A DNA stretch of 33,591 nucleotides, from NCBI GenBank assembly GCA_030526325.1, contig JAUNCY010000012.1, positions 1-33,591 on the forward strand, written 5' to 3'. Below are positions 26,153-33,591 of the stretch, in pieces; position 1 is the first letter of the stretch; the number at the start of each line of letters is the position of its first letter. This stretch comes from Bacillota bacterium (lineage in GTDB: Bacteria > Bacillota > Clostridia > Peptostreptococcales > Anaerovoracaceae). Under the pieces are notes generated by a model. That model saw only the letters and a list, made by a program, of their open reading frames with translations. It ran no database searches and was not told where the DNA came from. The translations under genes were made by a program, and so were the position numbers.

Positions 26153-26788
26153 ATGAATACGGATAATTATATTATTACTATAGACAGGAAGATAGGAAGC
26201 AAGGGGGTTTATACCGGCCAGAAAATAGCTGAGCATTTCGGATTCAGATACGTTGACAAGGAAATGCTGACAAAAGCTGCAGACTTCTTTCATATTTCAC
26301 CGGAAAGGCTGAAAAACATTGAAGAGAAGACTTCTTCGTTCTGGGAATCCCTTATTCAGACAAGTGAATTTGATTCGCCCAATATCCCTACTTATCTTTA
26401 TATGCCTACCGGAAGGCAGGTTTATGAGGTTCAGTCGGCAATCATGAAAAAGGCGGCAAGAGAATCTTCCTGCGTGGTGGTAGGAAGATGCGGAAATGCA
26501 TTATTCGGTGACAATCCAAAGCATATCGGAATTTTCCTTCACGGCTCAAAGGAATTCAGAATCATAAACGCTGCGGAATATCTGGGAATAAGCATCGAAG
26601 AGGCTGTAAAGGCTGTTGACAAATTTGACAAAGACAGAGCAAGGTATTACAGTACTTATGCGGGATATTCATGGACTGATGTCTCCAACTACGATTTATC
26701 TATAGATGTAAGCAAGGTCGGAGTTGATAAAGCAGTAGAAATTATTATTGATTATATTGAAGACAGATTTCCGGAACTTGCAAAATAG
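26153..26788 (+). CDS. Cytidylate-kinase-like family protein
   Basis: This 211-residue protein belongs to the cytidylate-kinase-like P-loop group found widely in Clostridia; substrate is not established. The start IITIDRKIGSKGVYTGQKIAEHFGFRYVDKEML (read in two parts: ITIDRKIGSKG and IAEHFGFRYVDKEML) matches the family, though the usual GSGG of the loop is GSKG here. VVVGRCGNALF and a C-terminal basic region with DKDRARYY follow. A run of six G precedes the ATG. The changed loop glycine may alter nucleotide binding. It lies alone between aroQ and an aminotransferase. Confidence 0.85.
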   Translation: MNTDNYIITIDRKIGSKGVYTGQKIAEHFGFRYVDKEMLTKAADFFHISPERLKNIEEKTSSFWESLIQTSEFDSPNIPTYLYMPTGRQVYEVQSAIMKKAARESSCVVVGRCGNALFGDNPKHIGIFLHGSKEFRIINAAEYLGISIEEAVKAVDKFDKDRARYYSTYAGYSWTDVSNYDLSIDVSKVGVDKAVEIIIDYIEDRFPELAK

Positions 26789-26850
26789 AGGGCATTTTTC
26801 AATGATGCAGGTTTGAGCGGTCTGTTTTAAAAAGGAACAGGAGAGACGGT

Positions 26851-28041
26851 ATGATAAGCAAAAAAATGAAGGAACTGGTAGCGAACAGTTCTGCTATCAG
26901 AGCCATGTTTGAAGAAGGAGCAAGACTGGCAAAAATTTACGGAGCGGAGAATGTTTACGACTTCAGTCTGGGCAATCCAAATGTAGAGGCGCCTGCTCAG
27001 GTAAAACAGGCGGTGATTGATATTGTGTCAAAAGAGGATCCTCTCATGCTGCACGGTTATATGAGCAATGCAGGTTATGAGGATGTAAGAGAGACTATTG
27101 CACAGAGCATAAACCGAAGATTCGGAACAGCCTTCGGAGTGAACAATATTATAATGACTGTGGGAGCTGCGGGCGGTCTGAATGTAATCCTAAAGACTAT
27201 AATTGACCCGGGAGACAAAGTTCTGACATTTGCTCCGTTCTTCGGAGAATACAGAAACTATGTAAACAATGTAAACGGGACCCTCGAGGCTGTGCCTCCG
27301 GTACTGGAAACCTTCATGCCGGATATGGAAAAGTTTGAGGAAATGATACAGCCGGATACCAAGGCTGTTATCATAAACAACCCGAACAATCCTACCGGTG
27401 TAGTATATCCTACGGAAACCATAGAGAAAATTGCCGGAATACTCGATAAAAAACAGAAGGAATACGGAAAATCCATCTATCTTATTTCGGATGAACCGTA
27501 CAGAGAGCTGGCATACGGCGGAGTTGAGGTGCCGTATCTTACAAAATACTATAAGAATACAATAGTAGGTTATTCCTATTCAAAATCTCTCTCTCTTCCG
27601 GGCGACAGAATAGGTTATCTGGTTATCCCTTCGGAGATGGATTCTTATGAGGATGTATTTGAAGGCGCATGTGTGGCAAACAGAATTCTGGGATTCGTAA
27701 ACGCACCGTCTCTGATTCAGCGTGTTGCCGCAAGATGCTGTGAGGAAAAAACCGACATAGATTTTTATGACGAAAACAGAAAGATACTTTACGGGGCTTT
27801 AAAGGAATACGGCTTCGACTGCGTTGAACCTCAGGGTGCATTTTATCTGTTCGTAAAATCTCCTGTTGAGGATGAAAGAGAATTCTGTGCAGCAGCAAAG
27901 AAGCACAATCTCCTGATAGTTGAAGGAAGAGCTTTCGGTTGCAGCGGGTACGTAAGGCTGGCTTACTGTGTATCCAGAGAAACAGTTGTAAATTCGCTGC
28001 CTGCATTTAAAGCGCTGGCAGAGGAGTACGGTCTGATATAA
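26851..28041 (+). CDS. Pyridoxal-phosphate aminotransferase, class I/II
   Basis: A fold-type I aminotransferase of the aspartate aminotransferase superfamily, 396 residues. Motifs seen: NPNVEAPAQV, TVGAAGGLNV for cofactor phosphate, NNPNNPTGVVYP, SDEPYRELAYGG, the PLP lysine in YSYSKSLSLPGDRIGY, and a C-terminal arginine in GYVRLAYCVS. Likely makes or breaks an amino acid such as aspartate, alanine or an aromatic acid; the substrate is unclear. CAGGAGAG precedes the ATG. Terminated by a long hairpin shared with the convergent thioredoxin gene. Confidence 0.92.
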   Translation: MISKKMKELVANSSAIRAMFEEGARLAKIYGAENVYDFSLGNPNVEAPAQVKQAVIDIVSKEDPLMLHGYMSNAGYEDVRETIAQSINRRFGTAFGVNNIIMTVGAAGGLNVILKTIIDPGDKVLTFAPFFGEYRNYVNNVNGTLEAVPPVLETFMPDMEKFEEMIQPDTKAVIINNPNNPTGVVYPTETIEKIAGILDKKQKEYGKSIYLISDEPYRELAYGGVEVPYLTKYYKNTIVGYSYSKSLSLPGDRIGYLVIPSEMDSYEDVFEGACVANRILGFVNAPSLIQRVAARCCEEKTDIDFYDENRKILYGALKEYGFDCVEPQGAFYLFVKSPVEDEREFCAAAKKHNLLIVEGRAFGCSGYVRLAYCVSRETVVNSLPAFKALAEEYGLI

Positions 28042-28073
28042 CCGGGTTGCTGCATACTTAAAAAAGATAAAAT

Positions 28074-28118
28074 AAACCGCAGAACAGACGCATGAGCGTT
28101 TTTTCTGCGGTTTGCGGT
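28074..28118. terminator. Bidirectional terminator between aminotransferase and thioredoxin
   Basis: AAACCGCAGAA (28074-28084) pairs with TTCTGCGGTTT (28103-28113) around an inner ACGC/GCGT stem. T-rich sequence follows on both strands, as suits convergent genes. Confidence 0.88.
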
Positions 28119-28133
28119 TTTTATTGGAATAAT

Positions 28134-28460
28134 TTAAATATATGGATTGAGTTTGCTTTCAAGAACAGGTCCCGGAAGTGCGCCGACTATTTTGTCCTTG
28201 ATTTCTCCGTTTTTGAAAATAAGCATTGTAGGGATGCTCATTACCTGATGGCTTATCGCCAGCTTCTGGTTGCTGTCGACGTTGATTTTGCATATTTTAA
28301 GTTTTCCGTCGTATTTTTCCGCCAGTTCGCTGAGCACAGGAGCCAGGGACTGACAAGGGCCGCACCAGTCTGCATAAAAGTCAACAAGTACAGGAACCTG
28401 TGATTTCACAACTTCTTCTTCAAAAGTGTCGATATCGGGATAGATGATTTTATCGCTCAT
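28134..28460 (-). CDS. trxA: Thioredoxin
   Basis: Cytoplasmic disulfide reductant of 108 residues. The active site is W32-C33-G-P-C36 in YADWCGPCQS, and the cis-proline lies in SIPTMLIF. These are the standard thioredoxin features, without extra domains or signal peptide. Reverse-strand GGAGGT precedes the ATG. It is a single gene, divergent from glyA and convergent with the aminotransferase. No thioredoxin reductase is nearby. Confidence 0.95.
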   Translation of the reverse strand: MSDKIIYPDIDTFEEEVVKSQVPVLVDFYADWCGPCQSLAPVLSELAEKYDGKLKICKINVDSNQKLAISHQVMSIPTMLIFKNGEIKDKIVGALPGPVLESKLNPYI

Positions 28461-28496
28461 ATATTACCTCCGCTGATTTAATATTATAATACGGAT

Positions 28497-28505
28497 ATTA
28501 TATCA
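28497..28505 (-). promoter_or_regulatory. Extended -10 promoter for thioredoxin
   Basis: On the minus strand TGATATAAT forms an extended -10 element about 37 bases before the thioredoxin start. The -35 region is poor. Confidence 0.45.
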
Positions 28506-28600
28506 TATAATCGCTGTTTTTATTTTCGACAGTAAAAAATATAGAAATATTATTTGAGAATGTAATAATTCCGATTTTGATTATTATTTTATCTACTGTA

Positions 28601-28629
28601 TTGATTTAAGTTGAAGAATTAAATATAAT
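28601..28629 (+). promoter_or_regulatory. Promoter for glyA
   Basis: TTGATT, 17 bases and TATAAT (28624-28629) lie 46 bases before the glyA start in an AT-rich gap. Confidence 0.65.
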
Positions 28630-28674
28630 AAATAAAATATAGGTTAAATAGGAAAATAACGGAGGAAATTCATT

Positions 28675-29916
28675 ATGTATTACAATTATCTTGATAAAGT
28701 CGACCCTGAAATCGCTCAGGCAATAAAAGATGAGACTTCAAGACAGCAGAATAAAATAGAAATGATTGCTTCTGAGAACTTCACATCAAGAGCAGTTATG
28801 GAAGCCTGCGGAAGCGAAATGACAAATAAATACGCAGAAGGATATCCCGGCAAAAGATATTACGGCGGATGCGAATATGTGGATGTTGCGGAAAATCTTG
28901 CAATAGAAAGAGTAAAGGAGCTTTTCGGAGCAGAGCATGCAAATGTTCAGCCTCACTGCGGAGCCAGCGCAAACCTGGGAGTTTATCTGGCTATGCTTAA
29001 ACCGGGAGATACAGTAATGGGTATGGATTTGTCCAATGGCGGACATCTTTCACACGGATCCCCTGTAAATATTTCAGGACTGTATTTCAATTTCGTGTCC
29101 TACGGAATAGACCCAGTTACGGAGAAAATCGATTTTGATGAAGTAAGAAGAATAGCGCATGAATGCAAACCGAAGCTCATTGTTGCAGGTGCAAGCGCTT
29201 ATCCGAGAACCATAGAGACAGATAAATTCAGAGAAATTGCTGATGAAGTGGGAGCTCTTCTCATGGTCGATATGGCACACATTGCAGGCCTGGTTGCAGC
29301 AGGATGTCATCCGAATCCGGTAGAATACGCTGATTTTGTAACGACAACAACTCATAAGACTCTCAGAGGACCGAGAGGCGGGGTTATACTCTGCAAAGAA
29401 AAATATGCAAAGCAGATAGACAAGGCAATGTTCCCGGGACTCCAGGGAGGACCTCTTATGCATATTATTGCCGGCAAAGCAGTATGCTTTAAAGAAGCTC
29501 TTCAGCCGGAATTCAAAGCTTATCAGCAGCAGATAGTCAAAAACGCTCAGGTTCTTGCGGAAGAACTTAAAAAATATGACTTTGAACTGGTATCGGGAGG
29601 CACAGACAATCATCTCGTTCTTGTAAAACTGGTAAACAAGGGAATTACAGGAAAGGCTGCAGAAAAGCTTCTCGATGAAGCAGGCATTACAACTAATAAA
29701 AACAGCATTCCGAACGACCCGAACGGACCTTTTGTAACCAGCGGAATAAGACTCGGAACACCGGCAATGACAACAAGAGGATTTAAAGAAGACGACGTCA
29801 GAAAAACCGTTGAAGCAATAGCTCTGGTTATTAACAATCCTGAGAACGAGGAATGTAAAAACAAGGCGAAAGAAATAGTAAAAGAACTCTGTGAGAAATA
29901 TCCGTTATATAAATAA
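28675..29916 (+). CDS. glyA: Serine hydroxymethyltransferase
   Basis: Converts serine and tetrahydrofolate to glycine and methylenetetrahydrofolate, the main one-carbon source. The 413-residue protein has [43 protein letters not shown]-like [25 protein letters not shown] and the PLP-lysine motif [14 protein letters not shown]. The family-typical C-terminal [13 protein letters not shown] is present. CGGAGG precedes the ATG. It is a single-gene unit with its own promoter. Codon choice looks like that of a well-expressed gene. Confidence 0.98.
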   Translation: MYYNYLDKVDPEIAQAIKDETSRQQNKIEMIASENFTSRAVMEACGSEMTNKYAEGYPGKRYYGGCEYVDVAENLAIERVKELFGAEHANVQPHCGASANLGVYLAMLKPGDTVMGMDLSNGGHLSHGSPVNISGLYFNFVSYGIDPVTEKIDFDEVRRIAHECKPKLIVAGASAYPRTIETDKFREIADEVGALLMVDMAHIAGLVAAGCHPNPVEYADFVTTTTHKTLRGPRGGVILCKEKYAKQIDKAMFPGLQGGPLMHIIAGKAVCFKEALQPEFKAYQQQIVKNAQVLAEELKKYDFELVSGGTDNHLVLVKLVNKGITGKAAEKLLDEAGITTNKNSIPNDPNGPFVTSGIRLGTPAMTTRGFKEDDVRKTVEAIALVINNPENEECKNKAKEIVKELCEKYPLYK

Positions 29917-29932
29917 TAGCTTAGTAGAAATC

Positions 29933-29998
29933 CTGACCGGGAATGTCAGGTATTAAAAAACACGCCATATTCGGCAGTAAAAGCTGAGTATGGCGTGT
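29933..29998. terminator. Two hairpins after glyA
   Basis: CCTGAC/GTCAGG (29933-29950) is followed by a perfect ten-base stem ACACGCCATA (29960-29969) with TATGGCGTGT (29989-29998). The T-run is on the minus-strand side of the second stem, so as a plus-strand terminator it is not ideal. Confidence 0.5.
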
Positions 29999-30088
29999 CT
30001 TATGTGAGCGGACGGCATATAAAATACAGGTCTGTTTCAGTAAGTGCTGACTAAATGCCGATACTCCGTGAGCTGACGTGCATACATA

Positions 30089-30117
30089 TTGATTTTTCAA
30101 AATGAGTGTACTATACT
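30089..30117 (+). promoter_or_regulatory. Promoter and possible operator of the TetR-type gene
   Basis: TTGATT, 17 bases and TATACT (30112-30117). AGTGTACTATACT at 30105-30117 is a near-perfect inverted repeat over the -10 box, a plausible self-operator. Confidence 0.6.
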
Positions 30118-30155
30118 TTATTAAGAGCAGATGATTTGAATGAAGGAAAGATTAG

Positions 30156-30758
30156 ATGGCAAATTATACAGAAGAACAATGGAATGCAAAAAAGATTGAC
30201 CTTATGGAAAAATGCTTTAACGGTTTTGCGGATCTAGGGCTGCACGGAACAGGTATTCGTTCACTGGCTAAGCATTGCGGATATAACGCATCTATGATAT
30301 ATACGTATTTCGATGATCTGGACGATCTGATTATCCAGTCTACCGAATACTGCATGAGCAGGGTGGAAGATGATTTTATGGATGAGGCTCCGTCAAATGT
30401 AGAGGATTTGTGGAGGTTTATTGATGAGATTCCATACTGGACTGCGGAAAAACACGGGAAGAAATACCGTCTGATGTATCAGGTTTATTCCCATCCTAAA
30501 TACAGAGAACACGGTCAGAAATTCTTTAAAGGTGTGGACCGCCGTTATACCGAATACGCAAAGAGCCTGGAGGGAAATCTGGGGATTCCCTATCAGAAGC
30601 TGACGCCTCTGATTTTCATTCTGATCAGGACATGTGTACATTACGCCCTGTTTGAGGATGAGTTCTATATGAAATCCCAGATTGAAGTGCTGAAAGAAAC
30701 CCTTGAACTCTTTATTGCGAAATACAACCCGGAAGACGGGATTATTGTCAAAGAGTAA
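30156..30758 (+). CDS. TetR/AcrR family transcriptional regulator
   Basis: The 200-residue protein has an N-terminal TetR-type helix-turn-helix (about residues 10-60) with GTGIRSLAKHCGYNASMIYTYFDDLDDLI. This is followed by a helical, ligand-binding or dimerisation domain of usual length. The YTYFDDLDDLI block is the conserved YxYFxxKxxL-like motif with aspartates replacing the lysine. AAGGA precedes the ATG. No transporter or enzyme adjoins it on the same strand, so its target cannot be guessed beyond possible autoregulation. Confidence 0.88.
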   Translation: MANYTEEQWNAKKIDLMEKCFNGFADLGLHGTGIRSLAKHCGYNASMIYTYFDDLDDLIIQSTEYCMSRVEDDFMDEAPSNVEDLWRFIDEIPYWTAEKHGKKYRLMYQVYSHPKYREHGQKFFKGVDRRYTEYAKSLEGNLGIPYQKLTPLIFILIRTCVHYALFEDEFYMKSQIEVLKETLELFIAKYNPEDGIIVKE

Positions 30759-30762
30759 TAAA

Positions 30763-30795
30763 AAGGGAGCAAGGTTGAAATACACCTTGCTCCTT
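30763..30795. terminator. Bidirectional terminator between the TetR and LysM genes
   Basis: GGAGCAAGGT (30766-30775) pairs with ACCTTGCTCC (30783-30792). TTT follows on plus and a longer T-run on minus. Confidence 0.88.
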
Positions 30796-30813
30796 TAGCA
30801 TATGTTACGGATT

Positions 30814-31713
30814 TTATTCAGGTATGCAGACTCTGCTTCCGGCAGTGGAGAAATCCGCAGCCCGCATAAACGGATTGGCGGCCATAAGCGCGCTTCGGCT
30901 CACGTCAAATCTTTCGGACAGAGACGAAAGACTGTCGCCGCTTCTTACGATGTAGGTTGTTCCGGAGTTGCAGCTTTTGAACATGTCATACATTGGTATG
31001 CATAATTTTGTGCTTTGAGTGAGATTGAACAGATCCACATCAGGATTTGCGAAAGCCAGCGCCGCGTAGGTGTAATCGAAAGAGTCCAGAATGCTTTCAA
31101 GGGTATCGCCGGATTTTACAATGTAATATCGACCGCCGCAGTTAGGCGCTGTCATTTCGGGATGCTGCTCCGGAGACGTGCTTTCAGTCATCATTTCAGC
31201 ACGTTCCGTTTCTTCCGAAACGGCAGCACCTCCGATAGATTTTGTATAATCTGCGGAGGGCGCTGCTTCCGGAGCATCCTGCATCATATCCGCCGTTTCT
31301 TCCCTGAGTGAAGGCATAGGAGCGGCGGACGCTTTTTTTGGAACACATATTCGTGAACCCGGTTTCAGATTATACGGATCTACCCACGGGTTCATTTCTA
31401 TTATTTTCTCAACTGAAGTATTCTGTTTTTCAGCTATGGTGAAAAGTGTGTCCCGGAGCTGTATTATATAGCTTTCTTCGTTTTCCCCCGAACAGCCGGG
31501 AAAATCCGTTCTTGAAGCCGGAATTTTGATAATCTGTCCCACCTGAAGGTTATAAGGATTAATCAGGCGGTTGCAGGCCATCAGCATTCTTATGGGCACA
31601 CCGAATCTGACAGATATGTTGTATAATGTATCTTTTTCCTGTATTGTATAATCTTCCCATTCACTGCAGTTTCGGAAGCATACACAGCCGGAATCATACG
31701 GATTTGAAATCAT
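30814..31713 (-). CDS. Four-LysM-domain protein
   Basis: LysM domains bind peptidoglycan glycans. The 299-residue protein carries four: about residues 21-65 (YTIQEKDTLYNISVRFGVP), 82-125 (YIIQLRDTLFTIAEKQNTS), 197-240 (YYIVKSGDTLESILDSFDY) and 254-298 (YIVRSGDSLSSLSERFDVS). A proline, glutamate and alanine-rich spacer separates pairs one-two from three-four. No signal peptide is visible, as in some spore-coat or cortex-assembly LysM proteins, so a sporulation role is plausible but unproven. Cysteines C10, C12 and C16 lie at the N-terminus. Minus-strand GAGGTGA lies nine bases before the ATG. Confidence 0.9.
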   Translation of the reverse strand: MISNPYDSGCVCFRNCSEWEDYTIQEKDTLYNISVRFGVPIRMLMACNRLINPYNLQVGQIIKIPASRTDFPGCSGENEESYIIQLRDTLFTIAEKQNTSVEKIIEMNPWVDPYNLKPGSRICVPKKASAAPMPSLREETADMMQDAPEAAPSADYTKSIGGAAVSEETERAEMMTESTSPEQHPEMTAPNCGGRYYIVKSGDTLESILDSFDYTYAALAFANPDVDLFNLTQSTKLCIPMYDMFKSCNSGTTYIVRSGDSLSSLSERFDVSRSALMAANPFMRAADFSTAGSRVCIPE

Positions 31714-31752
31714 AATGATGAATCACCTCACAATATTAGTTAATATATTTTA

Positions 31753-31781
31753 TTTTCAAAATGCCCATAATGTGATAAAAT
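31753..31781 (+). promoter_or_regulatory. Candidate promoter for the M50 peptidase gene
   Basis: TTTTCA, 17 bases and TAAAAT (31776-31781) with a preceding TGA lie about 28 bases before the start. Confidence 0.45.
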
Positions 31782-31808
31782 AGAAGAAATAATTTGATTG
31801 GAGATATT

Positions 31809-32450
31809 ATGGATTTTATAATAAACAAAATTCTGGTGCTTCCGGGGATTATAATTGGGCTGACTTTTCATGAATACGCTCATGCAAAAACTGCCAGTGT
31901 TTTCGGCGACAACACAGCAAAAAACGAAGGCAGGGTTTCGCTTAATCCAATGAGACATCTGGATATAATAGGTTTTTTATGTCTTATTATCGCGGGATTC
32001 GGCTGGGGGAAGCCTGTTCCGGTAAATTCTTATAATATTACAGGTAAAAACAGAAAATTCAAGGAAGTCATGATATCCGCCGCAGGAGTCATCATGAATT
32101 TCTTTGTTGCGCTTATTTTTGCCGTAGTTCTGGTTGGAGTATCTCAAAAGGCTCCGCAGCTGTTTGCTTCCGAAGCAGGCAATTATTTATATTACGCTTT
32201 ATATTATATCTGTTATATCAATATAGTCCTGATGATTTTTAATCTGATACCGATACCGCCTCTTGACGGGTTCAATATTGTTGCCGAAATTTCATCGTTC
32301 AATGAAACCGAACTATACTGGAAGCTGTTGAGATACGGTTCGTTTATATTGATATTGCTTCTTGTTACAAATGTTATCGATTATATTCTTACTCCGGGGA
32401 TAAACGGAGTGTTCAATCTTATTAACATGATTTTGAAACTGATTTTCTGA
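31809..32450 (+). CDS. Site-2 protease family (M50) membrane metalloprotease
   Basis: The 213-residue integral membrane protein belongs to the compact M50 group without PDZ domain, similar to YwhC/SpoIVFB relatives. Zinc ligands H21 and H25 with E22 are seen in TFHEYAH, in the first membrane segment. LNPMRHLDIIGF follows, and the third ligand is the aspartate in NLIPIPPLDGFNI. Four to five further hydrophobic helices surround these. ATG 31809 follows TTGGAGA; TTG 31794 is less likely. Its substrate is unknown. The secreted stalk-domain gene starts 21 bases after its stop, suggesting an operon. Confidence 0.92.
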   Translation: MDFIINKILVLPGIIIGLTFHEYAHAKTASVFGDNTAKNEGRVSLNPMRHLDIIGFLCLIIAGFGWGKPVPVNSYNITGKNRKFKEVMISAAGVIMNFFVALIFAVVLVGVSQKAPQLFASEAGNYLYYALYYICYINIVLMIFNLIPIPPLDGFNIVAEISSFNETELYWKLLRYGSFILILLLVTNVIDYILTPGINGVFNLINMILKLIF

Positions 32451-32471
32451 TGATAAATGGGAGGTGTAACC

Positions 32472-33536
32472 TTGATAAAAAAGCTTATTAAAATCGGAGT
32501 ATCAATATTCTTGGGAACAGTTCTGTTTGCTGCAGGATGCGCAGCGGTATTTGCGGCAGATGAACAGGTGGAATACAGCGTAATGTTTAACGGTCAGAAA
32601 CTTGTATTTGACCAGGATCCTGTAAATGTAAACGACCGGGTGCTTGTGCCTATGAGAGGAATTTTTGAAGCCTACGGGGCAGAGGTGGACTGGGACCCTG
32701 ACAGCAGGGTTGTAATAGCTGTATCCGGTGATACGGAGATAGAACTTGCGATTGACAGTAAGATTTCATACATTAACGGAAAAAAACACATTCTGGATTC
32801 ACCGGCTATCATTGTGGGAGACAGAACCATGGTTCCAGTACGATTTGTTTCGGAAGCTTTGGACGCAAAAGTCGACTGGGACGAGGATACATATACCGTA
32901 ATTATAAGTGCGGAAATAAAGCCTGACAATTCAAAGCCTGACGAAGGCATCGGAAACGGAGCAATCTTTAAAGATATTGATGATATTATATGGGATACCG
33001 GTTTCTTTTCTACGCAGGACGGCATTAAAGGAGCCTGCTATCTGACATGTCTCGGAATGATATCATCAAATCTGAACGGTGAGAAAATAAGAGCGAGTCA
33101 CGTTTACATTCTTAACAGAAACAGTGTGGAGCAGCACGACTGGTACGGTCTACTGGACAAGCTGAATATAGTAAGGACAGACTATCACAATCTAAAAGGC
33201 CAGTCTGCCGAACAAAAGATAAAGATAATAACTGATCTTCTCAAAAAAAATCCTGAAGGGGTAATAGTGAGATTTATCAACGGTTCCGGCGCATCCCACT
33301 ATATTGTATGCAAGGGATTTGAAGACGGAAAGCTGATAGCTAACGATCCTGTAGGTCAGATATACGTTCCGCTGGACGAAACATGGGTAGGATATTCTAT
33401 GTTTAACGGATATGAAGCTGCTGTAAACGGTATAGTTCTTGCCGAGGCATATAATAAAGGAAGCGGAAAATTCAGCTGGGATTTCCTTAAGGAGGATCCA
33501 AAGGACGAAGAACCAGAGGGCGAGGAAACAGAGTAG
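32472..33536 (+). CDS. Secreted protein: copper amine oxidase N-terminal-like stalk domain plus C39-like peptidase domain
   Basis: The 354-residue protein begins with a signal peptide (IKKLIKIGVSIFLGTVLF, likely cut after AVFA); AAGC at 20-23 resembles a poor lipobox. Residues about 32-145 are a stalk domain of the copper amine oxidase N-terminal type, with VLVPMRGIFEAYGAEVDWD and MVPVRFVSEALDAKVDWD repeats. Residues about 165-330 resemble a C39-like papain-fold domain: Cys in KGACYLTCLGM, His in GASHYIVCKGF, and Asp in IANDPVG. The tail is acidic. It could be an extracellular cysteine peptidase or a pseudoenzyme. The start is TTG 32472 behind GGGAGGTG; ATG 32457 overlaps that site. Confidence 0.85.
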   Translation: MIKKLIKIGVSIFLGTVLFAAGCAAVFAADEQVEYSVMFNGQKLVFDQDPVNVNDRVLVPMRGIFEAYGAEVDWDPDSRVVIAVSGDTEIELAIDSKISYINGKKHILDSPAIIVGDRTMVPVRFVSEALDAKVDWDEDTYTVIISAEIKPDNSKPDEGIGNGAIFKDIDDIIWDTGFFSTQDGIKGACYLTCLGMISSNLNGEKIRASHVYILNRNSVEQHDWYGLLDKLNIVRTDYHNLKGQSAEQKIKIITDLLKKNPEGVIVRFINGSGASHYIVCKGFEDGKLIANDPVGQIYVPLDETWVGYSMFNGYEAAVNGIVLAEAYNKGSGKFSWDFLKEDPKDEEPEGEETE

Positions 33537-33559
33537 AAGAAGCATAATATAATAAACAA

Positions 33560-33591
33560 AATAATAGAAAAGACAGAATAATAGAAAAGAC
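33560..33591 (+). repeat. Two-copy tandem direct repeat at the window edge
   Basis: The 15-base unit AATAATAGAAAAGAC occurs at 33560-33574 and 33577-33591 with a two-base spacer. The array may continue beyond the window. Confidence 0.85.

Noticed and set aside
32472..32560. Lipoprotein signal in the stalk-C39 protein
   Set aside because: The AAGC context lacks the usual hydrophobic residue at -3 and hydrophobic sequence continues after the Cys; an ordinary signal peptide fits better.

Overview
The window looks like chromosome of a low-to-moderate-GC, anaerobic, endospore-forming member of the Clostridia. The evidence is two adjacent sporulation genes (gpr, spoIIP), the hrcA-grpE-dnaK-dnaJ operon behind a perfect CIRCE operator, the classical Bacillota order gpr-spoIIP-lepA-hemW-hrcA-grpE-dnaK-dnaJ-prmA-rsmE-mtaB-rpsU-yqeY, the iron-sulfur QueH-type epoxyqueuosine reductase typical of anaerobes, AGA-rich arginine codons and strong GGAGG-type ribosome binding sites. 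I cannot name the genus; a gut-type clostridium is a guess. I saw no rRNA, tRNA, CRISPR array, insertion sequence or prophage.

Region 1 (1-5750): germination protease, a frameshifted spoIIP, a small secreted or membrane protein, lepA, hemW and a small overlapping orphan gene. Region 2 (5750-15060): heat-shock operon under HrcA/CIRCE control, followed by protein and RNA modification genes (prmA, rsmE, mtaB), a HIT protein, rpsU and yqeY. Terminators after dnaK and prmA, and promoters before the HIT gene and rpsU, break this conserved gene string into several transcription units. Region 3 (15060-18330): queH, a stand-alone acyl-CoA ligase with a near-consensus promoter and strong terminator, then a small membrane protein gene that seems broken by a one-base loss, followed by a structured non-coding stretch ending in a terminator.

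Region 4 (18330-22245) is the least ordinary part. It is a probable operon of four genes: a DUF5685-like protein with two aspartate-rich motifs resembling class I isoprenoid synthases, a J-domain protein with a TPR-like middle and cysteine-rich tail, an integral membrane protein, and a three-domain fusion of ADP-ribosylglycohydrolase, SpoT-like HD domain (HD changed to HN) and flavin-reductase-like domain. Region 5 (22350-26110): lipid kinase, PAP2 phosphatase, then shikimate genes. Here aroB is fused in frame to a truncated EPSP-synthase-like half lacking its catalytic residues, followed by aroQ.

Region 6 (26110-33591): cytidylate-kinase-like protein, class I/II aminotransferase, thioredoxin (minus strand), glyA, a TetR-type regulator, a four-LysM protein (minus strand), a site-2-protease-like M50 membrane peptidase and a secreted stalk-domain plus C39-like protein. 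The convergent gene pairs are separated by bidirectional terminators. Two apparent small indels (spoIIP and the 17.9 kb membrane gene) lie in short repeats, so sequencing error must be excluded before calling either biological.
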